A stretch of DNA of 64,000 bases, from IMG/VR virus record IMGVR_UViG_3300035438_000341, positions 1-64,000 of that record, one strand, 5' to 3'. Shown piece after piece: positions 1 to 6,343 of the stretch. Source of the stretch: a virus. The stretch's first letter is position 1, and every line of letters begins with the position of its first letter. The notes under the pieces are model-generated. The model searched no databases, was not told where the DNA came from, and saw nothing but the letters and a program-made list of their open reading frames with translations. The translations under genes and the position numbers were made by a program.

Positions 1-160
1 CTAACAAGAATGTTAAATTGCGTCTCTCGTGTAACAATATATCAACTTGTTCTTCAATGATATGAATATTCGTATCATCGTGTGCATCTCTAAGACCATC
101 TAAGAAACATATCTCATTTGTGATGTCTTGTAATCTCTGTTCAATTTGTTCTGTTCTCAT
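1..160 (-). CDS. Small charged helical protein, cut by the window edge
   Basis: A minus-strand reading frame starts with ATG at 160-158 and stays open to base 1, giving 53 codons. The peptide begins MRTEQIEQRLQDITNEI and is rich in E, Q, R, D and L with a heptad-like pattern, so it is probably a helical or coiled-coil protein. It shows no signal peptide or membrane segment. Its start overlaps the stop of the upstream 43-residue membrane protein in an ATGA junction, which suggests translational coupling. I do not recognise a family and cannot see the C-terminus. Confidence 0.6.
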   Translation of the reverse strand, partial: MRTEQIEQRLQDITNEICFLDGLRDAHDDTNIHIIEEQVDILLHERRNLTFLL

Positions 161-288
161 AATGCTTTATCTATTATTACTTCTATTAATACTAATCCTG
201 AAAATAATAGAGCTAATAGTATTATTAGCCCTAATACAGCTTCTCTATGTTTCCACATGTAAGCTAATTGTTGTTTAATGTTTTTCAT
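157..288 (-). CDS. 43-residue single-pass membrane protein
   Basis: This minus-strand frame starts with ATG at 288-286 and ends with TGA at 159-157, encoding 43 residues. The N-terminus is basic (MKNIKQQLAYMWKHREA) and is followed by one hydrophobic segment at about residues 18-38 (LGLIILLALLFSGLVLIEVI). The stop overlaps the next ATG (ATGA), as is usual in phage operons. Tiny one-pass proteins beside a lipoprotein gene are often part of a lysis cassette, but no motif shows the function. TGA as a stop here argues against TGA recoding in this phage. Confidence 0.6.
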   Translation of the reverse strand: MKNIKQQLAYMWKHREAVLGLIILLALLFSGLVLIEVIIDKAL

Positions 289-289
289 G

Positions 290-433
290 TTATCGTCTAC
301 TATTATGTGTCCAACTGCTTGATTTGTGGAAACAATGGTTACTACTACAACTAGTCATGCTGAATGCAATAACAAATACTGTTATTGTAATAGCATATAT
401 TATCAATAATGTAATGTGAGGACGTCTCTTCAT
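290..433 (-). CDS. Small lipoprotein candidate (47 residues)
   Basis: ATG is at 433-431 and TAA at 292-290. The protein has a basic n-region (KRRPH), a hydrophobic stretch at residues 9-25, and a lipobox-like MTSC with Cys at residue 28, followed by SS. This is the layout of a Bacteroidota lipoprotein signal peptide. The mature part would be only 20 residues (CSSNHCFHKSSSW and a basic tail). A very short phage lipoprotein next to small membrane proteins could be an outer-membrane spanin component, which is an inference from size and context only. It lies one base upstream of the 43-residue gene and two bases downstream of the 68-residue gene, in one run. Confidence 0.6.
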   Translation of the reverse strand: MKRRPHITLLIIYAITITVFVIAFSMTSCSSNHCFHKSSSWTHNSRR

Positions 434-435
434 GA

Positions 436-642
436 TTAAAAACTATTAAGATGTTTATCATAATCACATGCTATTATAACAGCTGGTATCCAACCAAATA
501 TTAACATAAGCATTAATGTTCCACCATGTGTGTAACATTCACGTAAGGATAACTCTGAGAGCATCCAACCAATAAGACTCATAGAAGTCCATGTTGTAAG
601 TAAGCATGCTATTACAGCAAGCATAATTTTTGTTGATTTCAT
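436..642 (-). CDS. Two-segment small membrane protein (68 residues)
   Basis: The protein has a positively charged start (MKSTK), a first hydrophobic segment at about residues 6-29 and a second at about 42-58 (GTLMLMLIFGWIPAVIIA), and ends in a short polar tail. Two close membrane spans in 68 residues fit a holin-like or envelope-inserted phage protein, but no family motif is visible. It ends two bases before the lipoprotein gene, so the two are probably translated from one transcript. About 120 bases without a convincing start separate it from the 74-residue membrane gene upstream. Confidence 0.6.
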   Translation of the reverse strand: MKSTKIMLAVIACLLTTWTSMSLIGWMLSELSLRECYTHGGTLMLMLIFGWIPAVIIACDYDKHLNSF

Positions 643-761
643 ATTGTTTGTTATTAAGGGAGTTAAATCATTTGTAGTTATTCATTAAAGGAAAACGACC
701 AAATCTTCTGATTTTGAAGGTGTATATGTACTACATCCTACTGTTCTAGGACTGTAAATGA

Positions 762-986
762 TTATAATGTAATGTCAATGTGTATTTGTGACAGAAGAGC
801 ATAGACAGCAATATATAATATCATTGATAACAATGCTAATGTGCAAGCCCAACATATATACATTGCTCTATAATATGTTCTTTCATGATCAGTTGATATA
901 TAATAATACCAACCAACACACATAAGAATGTAAGGAATGATGTAACGCATCAATAGCTCACTAATGTCAATTGTAATTGTGTTCAT
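762..986 (-). CDS. Two-segment small membrane protein (74 residues)
   Basis: A 74-residue minus-strand frame has two hydrophobic stretches, about residues 12-30 (MRYIIPYILMCVGWYYYI) and 43-66 (ICWACTLALLSMILYIAV), joined by a charged loop (STDHERTYYR). It resembles its neighbour in size and topology but not in sequence. It may belong with the other minus-strand membrane proteins to a lysis or superinfection-exclusion group, which is inference from context. Upstream on the minus strand lies a TATATTTA element at 1007-1000, similar to a Bacteroidota -7 box, but no good -33 partner is seen. Confidence 0.55.
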   Translation of the reverse strand: MNTITIDISELLMRYIIPYILMCVGWYYYISTDHERTYYRAMYICWACTLALLSMILYIAVYALLSQIHIDITL

Positions 987-1173
987 GTCTGTGTAATGTT
1001 AAATATAACTAACAAATAACAATGTATTTGTAAATTATATGTTGTGTTATTATATAAATCAACTATAGCATACTTCTAATGCTCTTCTAATATTGCACCA
1101 TACTACTGGTAGTTGATTATTCATACATTCTTAGGAGTTTATATATACTCAGGATATGTATGTGTATTATAAA

Positions 1174-1191
1174 GGGCCCGTAGAAGAGCCC
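1174..1191 (-). terminator. Hairpin terminator after the 96-residue gene
   Basis: Read on the minus strand, GGGCTC-TTCTAC-GGGCCC can form a 6-bp stem (one G-U pair) with a 6-base loop, followed by TTTAT. It begins 9 bases past the TAA of the 1200-1490 gene, so it probably ends that transcript. The rest of the spacer down to 987 holds only a 21-codon frame that I do not call. Confidence 0.5.
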
Positions 1192-1199
1192 ATTATTAT

Positions 1200-1490
1200 T
1201 TACCATGGTAATTCATAATCACTATATAGTTCAAAGTTACCATTATCATCAAAGTCAATTTTAATATCTTTTCTGTGACCACTATATTCTCCACATTTAC
1301 TATATAGATACAAGATTCTCTCTTCATCTGTAAAAGGTCTAACAAATTTAGAATATTCCAATAGAGCATAAAGAATACATTCATCAGAGAACACTTCAAA
1401 TCCTTTACCTATTCTTAATGGTGCAATATATCCTCCAATGAATGAAGATAACTTTTCTTCTAGTATGCAAATATCTTTATATGTCTTCAT
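1200..1490 (-). CDS. Hypothetical protein, 96 residues
   Basis: The frame runs from ATG at 1490 to TAA at 1200 and encodes an acidic soluble protein (MKTYKDICILEEKLSSF at the start, GNFELYSDYELPW at the end). There is no signal peptide or membrane segment. The competing frame at 1196-1399 on the same strand is lower-complexity and has no sensible start context, so I prefer this one. A small hairpin terminator follows it directly, and a 250-base spacer precedes it, so it may be a single-gene transcript. The family is not recognised. Confidence 0.6.
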   Translation of the reverse strand: MKTYKDICILEEKLSSFIGGYIAPLRIGKGFEVFSDECILYALLEYSKFVRPFTDEERILYLYSKCGEYSGHRKDIKIDFDDNGNFELYSDYELPW

Positions 1491-1603
1491 AATGCTATAT
1501 ATATTATTTATGTTAAACGTTATTTCTGCTTAGTTAGTAAGCTCTATTATACTATGAAGGTCTACACCTCGATATATTTACACACATCAACACATATAAA
1601 ATG

Positions 1604-1691
1604 TTACATTATTCTCAACATTATAAACATTTCATTGAAAGAAAGTTATTATGCCCCTCGTAGAAAGTTTTATTTACTGAGAATAATGTAA
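1604..1691. repeat. 14-bp perfect inverted repeat around a 60-base loop
   Basis: TTACATTATTCTCA at 1604-1617 and its exact reverse complement at 1678-1691 flank 60 bases with no reading frame. The pair lies in the spacer between two minus-strand genes. It could fold into a long-loop RNA structure or form paired protein-binding sites. Confidence 0.6.
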
Positions 1692-1736
1692 TATCCACTA
1701 TTTATGTCTGATGATAGATATAAATATATAAAGAAA

Positions 1737-1758
1737 CAATTGGGTTAGTACCCAATTG
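1737..1758 (-). terminator. Perfect 9-bp stem terminator overlapping a gene end
   Basis: The minus strand reads CAATTGGGT-ACTA-ACCCAATTG and then TTTCTTTATAT. The hairpin includes the last codons and stop of the 1745-2074 gene. The U-rich run follows only on the minus strand, so it is oriented to end transcription of that gene. Confidence 0.65.
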
Positions 1759-2074
1759 CATCTTCAAATGTTGCTACAGTTTGTGGAGCTTCTTTCAAGT
1801 TTAAGCTTGCCACTTTAATAGTAATGGTTTCACCTCTTTCTCTTTGGATGATCCAACGCCCTTCTTCATTAAGTACAACGTTTAAGAACAGTAAACTGTC
1901 TTTAGTTCTTTTACCTGCTCTTAGTTCTTCAGTAACAGCAACTGAACAGAATGCTTCTCGTTGTTCACCTTTTTCATTTCTAAGAGTAACCATAATTCTT
2001 TTTGTACCTGCAAGGTTAGTTGTTAAGAAATCTAACTCACCTTTTGCTCCTGTGTAATCTAAAACTTTTTCCAT
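1745..2074 (-). CDS. Hypothetical protein, 109 residues, last gene before the strand switch
   Basis: The protein (MEKVLDYTGAKGELDFLT at the start) is mixed alpha/beta with many charged residues and no membrane segment, and ends in GY inside a hairpin terminator. It is the minus-strand gene nearest the divergent spacer, so its promoter should lie in 2075-2418. An A-rich leader (AAAAAAACAGAAA) precedes the ATG. Position at the edge of the opposite-strand block would fit a DNA-binding or replication accessory protein, but I see no diagnostic motif. Confidence 0.7.
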   Translation of the reverse strand: MEKVLDYTGAKGELDFLTTNLAGTKRIMVTLRNEKGEQREAFCSVAVTEELRAGKRTKDSLLFLNVVLNEEGRWIIQRERGETITIKVASLNLKEAPQTVATFEDAIGY

Positions 2075-2418
2075 TTTCTGTTTTTTTAAATGTTTATATT
2101 AAGAAGAGGGGAGTATCCCCAACTTCCAAAAAATAGGTGGGGTGGCTGGTTGGAATGGGTCTCTTCCCCCACATACACGATGGGGTGTAAAATTTTGAAA
2201 AAAAATTTGAAAAAAGTTTTGGTTGGTATATGAAATATGTTTTACCTTTGGGGCGGTGGTTGGGCTTGGTCTTAATATAATGAGTCTTTTATGTAGTCAT
2301 TTGTACAGCTTATACAAATATTTAGTCATAATATAGCTATGATATAAAAATATTTATTCATTATGTTCATTGTTAGTTTTATTTATATATCTTTGTCAAT
2401 AGAATATGAAACTAAATT
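2075..2418. other. Divergent regulatory spacer with G-rich clusters and A-tracts
   Basis: These 344 bases separate minus-strand and plus-strand blocks and hold no convincing gene. They contain a GGGG-AGTAT-CCCC hairpin (2108-2120), a G-rich cluster at 2136-2159, a hairpin with a bulged A at 2167-2185, a run of A/T tracts at 2190-2220, a second G-rich cluster at 2250-2269, and an ATTTGTA-N7-TACAAAT inverted repeat at 2299-2319. The final 80 bases are plain AT-rich DNA with a promoter-like element. It probably holds the promoters for both blocks and could include a replication origin. Confidence 0.6.
2388..2395 (+). promoter_or_regulatory. Bacteroidota-like -7 box (TATCTTTG)
   Basis: TATCTTTG fits the TAnnTTTG consensus and lies 24 bases before the ATG of the first plus-strand gene. 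No TTTG is found at the expected distance upstream, so the match is half a promoter only. Confidence 0.35.
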
Positions 2419-2769
2419 ATGGAACCAACAGTAACATTACAAAGACTAAGGAAAGTTGTACCAACTGATATACAACTAGCTGAGAAGTATTATTCTATTC
2501 TATCAGCTGTAAACTCTCTCAATCTCACACAGAGAGAAATCCAACTCATAGCTTTTACATCTATTAAAGGAAACATTACATATGCTAATGTAAGAGAGGA
2601 ATTCTGCAAACTACACAATACAACAAGTCCTACAATCAATAACATTATATCAAAGCTAAAGAAGGTGGGTATATTTATTAAGGAAGGTGGGAAGGTTAAG
2701 ATTAATCCAATGATTGTTATTGATTTCAAGAAGGATGTTACATTAGGAATAACACTTGTACATGAATAA
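2419..2769 (+). CDS. Winged-helix-like DNA-binding protein
   Basis: A 116-residue protein opens the plus-strand block. Residues about 35-100 read as a helix-turn-helix with a following wing: LTQREIQLIAFTSIKG, then a predicted recognition helix near TTSPTINNIISKLKKVG, then a hairpin FIKEGGKVKINP. This resembles the winged helix of replication or MarR-type regulators. Its place at the divergent spacer suggests that it controls the virion operon or binds the nearby origin candidate, which is inference. The gene overlaps the next by 8 bases. Confidence 0.6.
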   Translation: MEPTVTLQRLRKVVPTDIQLAEKYYSILSAVNSLNLTQREIQLIAFTSIKGNITYANVREEFCKLHNTTSPTINNIISKLKKVGIFIKEGGKVKINPMIVIDFKKDVTLGITLVHE

Positions 2770-3106
2770 GCCAAATACAATGTCTGTCAAGGAATTTATC
2801 ATCAAGAGAATGTCTATTAGTTTAGTAGTCTCTGAGAAGGTGATTGATAATGTTATTCAACATCAGTTTGATTCTGCCAATGATGCTCTTAACACAAATG
2901 ATACAGTGGAGATATCAGGGTTTGGTAAGTTCTTCTTCAACACGAAGAAAGCCAATACACATTACAATAAGCTTCTAGCAATGAAGCAAGCATATGAGAA
3001 TACATTAGCAGACACATCTATTACAGAGAAGAAAAGACATTCAACAGAACAGAGAATGATTACAGTGTTGAGTGATATTAAGATGCTAAAACCAAAAATC
3101 AAATGA
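2762..3106 (+). CDS. IHF/HU-like DNA-bending protein
   Basis: The 114-residue product has the HU/IHF signature: helices VSEKVIDNVIQHQFDSANDALN, then DTVEISGFGKFFFNTKKA, matching the V-x-I-x-G-F-G-x-F core of the family. The beta-arm tip is replaced by a charged helical tail (KLLAMKQAYENTLAD onward). Related IHF-like genes are known in crAss-like phages. I place the start at the ATG at 2762 rather than the in-frame TTG at 2756. The gene ends with TGA in an ATGA overlap with the zinc-binding gene. It probably bends phage DNA for packaging, replication or transcription; the A-tracts at 2190-2220 are a possible target (inference). Confidence 0.8.
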   Translation: MNKPNTMSVKEFIIKRMSISLVVSEKVIDNVIQHQFDSANDALNTNDTVEISGFGKFFFNTKKANTHYNKLLAMKQAYENTLADTSITEKKRHSTEQRMITVLSDIKMLKPKIK

Positions 3107-3381
3107 GCCTAGGACAAATATACGAGGGCTGGAAGAATCATCTTCTCCCTGAAGAAAGAAAGAAAGCTTACATAGATGATATTAGTCTTGAAAGACTAGC
3201 CATATGTAATGAATGTGAAGAACATTCTTCCAATAAGAAAGATTATAAATCAATTAGGCCAGATGCACATTGCGCAAATTGTGGGTGTACATTGGCAGCA
3301 AAGACTAAATGTTTAACATGTGAATGTCCATTAAAGAAATGGCTAGCCACAGAAATACCAATAGATAATGAAACTACGTAA
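3103..3381 (+). CDS. Small zinc-ribbon protein, 92 residues
   Basis: The protein carries three cysteine pairs: CNEC (about residues 35-38), CANCGC (about 57-62) and CLTCEC (about 70-75), with His nearby. This spacing suggests one or two zinc-binding ribbons. The N-terminal third is helical (LGQIYEGWKNHLLPEERKKAY). It is translationally coupled to the IHF-like gene (ATGA) and overlaps the next gene by 14 bases. A zinc ribbon just upstream of the terminase genes could bind DNA or a packaging partner; the exact role is unknown. Confidence 0.7.
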   Translation: MSLGQIYEGWKNHLLPEERKKAYIDDISLERLAICNECEEHSSNKKDYKSIRPDAHCANCGCTLAAKTKCLTCECPLKKWLATEIPIDNETT

Positions 3382-3679
3382 GATTCCTTTAGAGCCTCTT
3401 CTACAAATCCTAACAGATCTATTTGATAGTGGAGCTGATTTCATTGATATATCAGGAGAGAACAATGCAGATGGTGATGAGTTAAGAGACATCATCAAAA
3501 TCACTATTAAGCCTGAATATATGATGGACAAAGATGATATGATTGAAGAGATAGAGATGGATTATTCAGGAGATTATGATGATGATGATAATGAAGACAT
3601 TGCTAACACTACACATACACAGATTCGTATAGAGGATAAGAGAGGTCTTTCGGATGAAGATATAGATAATCTAATCTAA
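3368..3679 (+). CDS. Acidic hypothetical protein, 103 residues
   Basis: The product is strongly acidic, with a run of aspartates at about residues 68-78 (GDYDDDDNED) and an acidic C-terminus (LSDEDIDNLI). The N-terminus is basic and helical (MKLRKIPLEPLLQILTDLF), overlapping the 3' end of the zinc-ribbon gene in another frame. No known domain is visible. Small acidic proteins ahead of terminase genes in phages can be packaging or chaperone-type factors, but nothing here proves it. Confidence 0.6.
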   Translation: MKLRKIPLEPLLQILTDLFDSGADFIDISGENNADGDELRDIIKITIKPEYMMDKDDMIEEIEMDYSGDYDDDDNEDIANTTHTQIRIEDKRGLSDEDIDNLI

Positions 3680-3684
3680 CGCAT

Positions 3685-3975
3685 ATGTCAAAACCAACCT
3701 ATTACAAACAGATTATTCATACATTGGAGAGTTTATATAAAGCTCATCCAACGTATAACATGGGAAGACACATTTCCACAGCATTAGATAATGATTATCC
3801 AGATATATGGGGAGTGTCAGATAAAGAACTTCTTACATCATTAAAGAAATATGAGGCAAGCTTAGAAATGGATGTTAGTCATCCAGATGAAGAAGACCTT
3901 GATAAGATAATAAAAGATGGCATGAATTTGGGACGTATATTCTCAAATGATGCTGAGGAGGAAGAGGAATACTAA
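3685..3975 (+). CDS. Hypothetical protein, 96 residues, upstream of terminase
   Basis: It encodes a compact helical protein (SKPTYYKQIIHTLESLYKAHPTYNMGRHI) ending in a glutamate-rich tail (AEEEEEY). The pattern around NMGRHISTALDN and WGVSDKELLTSLKKYE looks like a small all-helical fold. It lies five bases after the acidic protein and ten bases before the candidate small terminase in a tight operon. I do not recognise the family. Confidence 0.6.
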   Translation: MSKPTYYKQIIHTLESLYKAHPTYNMGRHISTALDNDYPDIWGVSDKELLTSLKKYEASLEMDVSHPDEEDLDKIIKDGMNLGRIFSNDAEEEEEY

Positions 3976-3985
3976 AACACACAAC

Positions 3986-4318
3986 ATGGCAGTAAAGAAA
4001 ACTACATACATTAATACGGAACTTGATTGGGCTGAAGAACAATTATCCAGCTGGAAACAATATGTTGATCTCAATCCATTACATACATTGGAAGATAGAA
4101 TCAAGTGGAAAGAAACCAAAGCTGGTGGAGCAATGCCTATGGTGATTGCAAGCATTGAAGCTCAGGGTAAGTTTGTACAAGAGACAATGAAGAACTATTT
4201 AGCTCTCTTAGAACAAGTTGAAAAACTTAGAGAAAAAGAAGAAGCTAAAGTGGTACCTGTAAGAGGTGGTGTTGAGCTTGGATCTATGGCAGAGGATTTC
4301 TTAAAAGGTAGGAAATAA
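3986..4318 (+). CDS. Candidate small terminase subunit
   Basis: The 110-residue product (MAVKKTTYINTELDWAEEQ) sits directly before TerL and its TAA overlaps the TerL ATG. It is helical, with a coiled-coil-like stretch at residues 66-90 (KNYLALLEQVEKLREKEEAKV) and a short conserved-looking end (GSMAEDFLKGRK). The position and helical build fit a TerS, which would recognise phage DNA and stimulate TerL. I choose ATG 3986 over the upstream ATG 3947 because the latter overlaps the previous gene by 29 bases and adds a low-quality leader. The call rests on position, not on a motif. Confidence 0.5.
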   Translation: MAVKKTTYINTELDWAEEQLSSWKQYVDLNPLHTLEDRIKWKETKAGGAMPMVIASIEAQGKFVQETMKNYLALLEQVEKLREKEEAKVVPVRGGVELGSMAEDFLKGRK

Positions 4319-6342
4319 TGGATGCCTTACAAAGTATTGATTACAAAGACTGGTTTATCAACCAGAAGAGAGTTCCACAAAAAGACTCGGAAGAGTATAA
4401 GGAATTCTATGCTTTTCATAAACAATTGTGCATGGATGGTTGTACAATGGGAGGAGTATATATCAATCCTTTTTTATATTGGCATTTAAACTTCTGGAAC
4501 ACAGAGGTGGATATAATAGATGAGAGAGGACGTATATCACAGAAATATGCCAATCCTTATCTACGTGATAATGAATGGGTTATTACAACAGAAATAGATA
4601 GAGCACAAATAGAAAAGAAAGGCCTAGTAATTTTAGGCATTAGACGTTTGGCTAAGTCAGTAATTGAGAGCAGTTATATAGGCTGGGGAGCTACATTTGA
4701 TGAGAACTCCCAAAACATTATAGCAGGATTGAATGCTCCCGATATAAAGCTTATCACAGATAAGATTGACAAAGGATTAAACTTTCTACCAGAAGCATGG
4801 AGATGGCAGAGGGTGGAAGACAATTGGAAAAACCAAGTTACTTTAGGGATCAAGACAAAAGCAGGAGAGAGAATCCCCTTTTCTCAGATCCTTATTCGTA
4901 ACTTAGATGGTGGTAACAATGAAGAGGCTATTGCAGGTACTAAACCTAGAAAATTAATTATTGATGAGATTGGTAAAGGAAGTTTCCTTAGAGGACTGCA
5001 AGCAGCAACACCAGGTTTTACTACACCATATGGGTGGGGATGTAGCCCTATCCTTACAGGTACTGGAGGAGATATGCAGAACTTTATGGATGCTAAGTCT
5101 CTTATGTTCGATGTAGAGAATTTCAACTTCCTTACATACAATAATGCTAAAGATGATCAGAGAGTACATGGGCTATTCATTTCCCATAAGTACAGAATGG
5201 AAGCTAAAGAGGAGTCTACATTAGGAGCCTTCTTAGAACAACCAGCAGATTCTGAGTTACACAACGTAAAGATGTTAGTCTCTAATGAAGAGAAAGCAGA
5301 TGAGATTACAAATGGTAACCTTGAAAGATTAAAGAAAGCTGGTGATAGACTAGCATATTTGAAAGAGAAGATGTATTACCCACAGGAAGTGGATGATATA
5401 TTCTTGAATGAAGATACAAACATATTTGATATAGAAGCTACTAAACGTCAGAAAGCCAGACTATTAGCACAAGAAAGAACAGGAACACCTGTTGTTTTAT
5501 ATGATGATGGACAGGGAGTGAAACATGAGTTTACAGACAAGCTACCTATATCAAACTTCCCTCTTAAGAATAGTGATAACAAAGAAGCTCCTGTAGTGAT
5601 ATACGAGTTTCCAATAGAGAGTCCTCCTTATGGATTATATGTAGCAGGGATTGACCCTTATAGACAAGGAAAGTCTGCCTACTCAAGTTCATTAGGATCT
5701 GTGTATATATACAAACGTATGCATAGCATTTCTGGAGAGAAGTATCAAGACATGTTTGTTGCTAGCTATTGTGCTAGACCAGAGAAGAAAGAAACATGGG
5801 AAGAGCAAGCTCGCTATCTGATTAAGTATTACAATGCTAGAGCTCTATGTGAGAATGATGAAATCAGTTTCATTGACTACATGATAGCCAAAGGAGATGC
5901 TCATTACTTAGAGAGACAACCAGATTGGTTAAAAGAAATAGTCCCAAATACTACCGTAAGACGTGACTATGGGATACATAGATCTTCTGAGAAAATTAGA
6001 GACTTCTTACATGGATGTCTTAAGAAATACTCAGAAGAAGTTATACATACAGAGAAGGATGAAGATGGAAACATCAAGTCTGAAACAAAGGGTATGTCTA
6101 AGATATTTGACCCTGTCCTATTGGAAGAGATGATACAATATAATGAGACAGGCAACTTTGATAGAATCATTGCAGCAGAACTAGCTATAGCTCTGGCAAT
6201 GAAACTAGATCCCATAATGGGAAAAATAGGGGGAGAACAAGATGTAAGAATGCAATCAATGTTCACAAAGAACAAAAAGAAGACGCTGTTTACAGAAAGC
6301 AGATCAATGTTTAACACACCAAAAAATAAATTGTTTAGATAA
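4318..6342 (+). CDS. terL: Terminase large subunit (ATPase and nuclease)
   Basis: TerL packages DNA into the prohead and cuts it. The ATPase part shows a Walker A-like GIRRLAKS at residues 107-114 (Lys113) and Walker B LIIDE with Asp216-Glu217. The C-terminal RNase H-like nuclease shows the first acidic residue at Asp446 (AGIDPYRQGKS), an acidic position at Glu512 (CENDE) and Asp631 (MKLDP). At 674 residues it has the usual length for crAss-like phages. It overlaps the upstream gene by one base and is separated from the portal gene by one base. The gene seems intact. Confidence 0.95.
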   Translation: MDALQSIDYKDWFINQKRVPQKDSEEYKEFYAFHKQLCMDGCTMGGVYINPFLYWHLNFWNTEVDIIDERGRISQKYANPYLRDNEWVITTEIDRAQIEKKGLVILGIRRLAKSVIESSYIGWGATFDENSQNIIAGLNAPDIKLITDKIDKGLNFLPEAWRWQRVEDNWKNQVTLGIKTKAGERIPFSQILIRNLDGGNNEEAIAGTKPRKLIIDEIGKGSFLRGLQAATPGFTTPYGWGCSPILTGTGGDMQNFMDAKSLMFDVENFNFLTYNNAKDDQRVHGLFISHKYRMEAKEESTLGAFLEQPADSELHNVKMLVSNEEKADEITNGNLERLKKAGDRLAYLKEKMYYPQEVDDIFLNEDTNIFDIEATKRQKARLLAQERTGTPVVLYDDGQGVKHEFTDKLPISNFPLKNSDNKEAPVVIYEFPIESPPYGLYVAGIDPYRQGKSAYSSSLGSVYIYKRMHSISGEKYQDMFVASYCARPEKKETWEEQARYLIKYYNARALCENDEISFIDYMIAKGDAHYLERQPDWLKEIVPNTTVRRDYGIHRSSEKIRDFLHGCLKKYSEEVIHTEKDEDGNIKSETKGMSKIFDPVLLEEMIQYNETGNFDRIIAAELAIALAMKLDPIMGKIGGEQDVRMQSMFTKNKKKTLFTESRSMFNTPKNKLFR

Positions 6343-6343
6343 C

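Noticed and set aside
665-760. Minus-strand frame of about 24 codons (IYSPRTVGCSTYTPSKSEDL) between two membrane genes
   Set aside because: It has only an ATT start, overlaps the end of the 74-residue gene and has no leader. It might be the remains of a gene but cannot be supported.
1059-1124. 21-codon minus-strand frame (MNNQLPVVWCNIRRALEVCY plus S)
   Set aside because: Proper ATG and TGA but no leader, neighbour coupling or motif, so chance is as likely.
1196-1399. 67-codon minus-strand frame overlapping the 96-residue gene
   Set aside because: Shadow of the 1200-1490 gene; low-complexity Leu/Ile/Met composition and no start context.
2197-2290. Short frames in the divergent spacer (such as MKYVLPLGRWLGLVLI)
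   Set aside because: Too short, no start context, and the codons overlap the G-rich cluster, so they are accidental.
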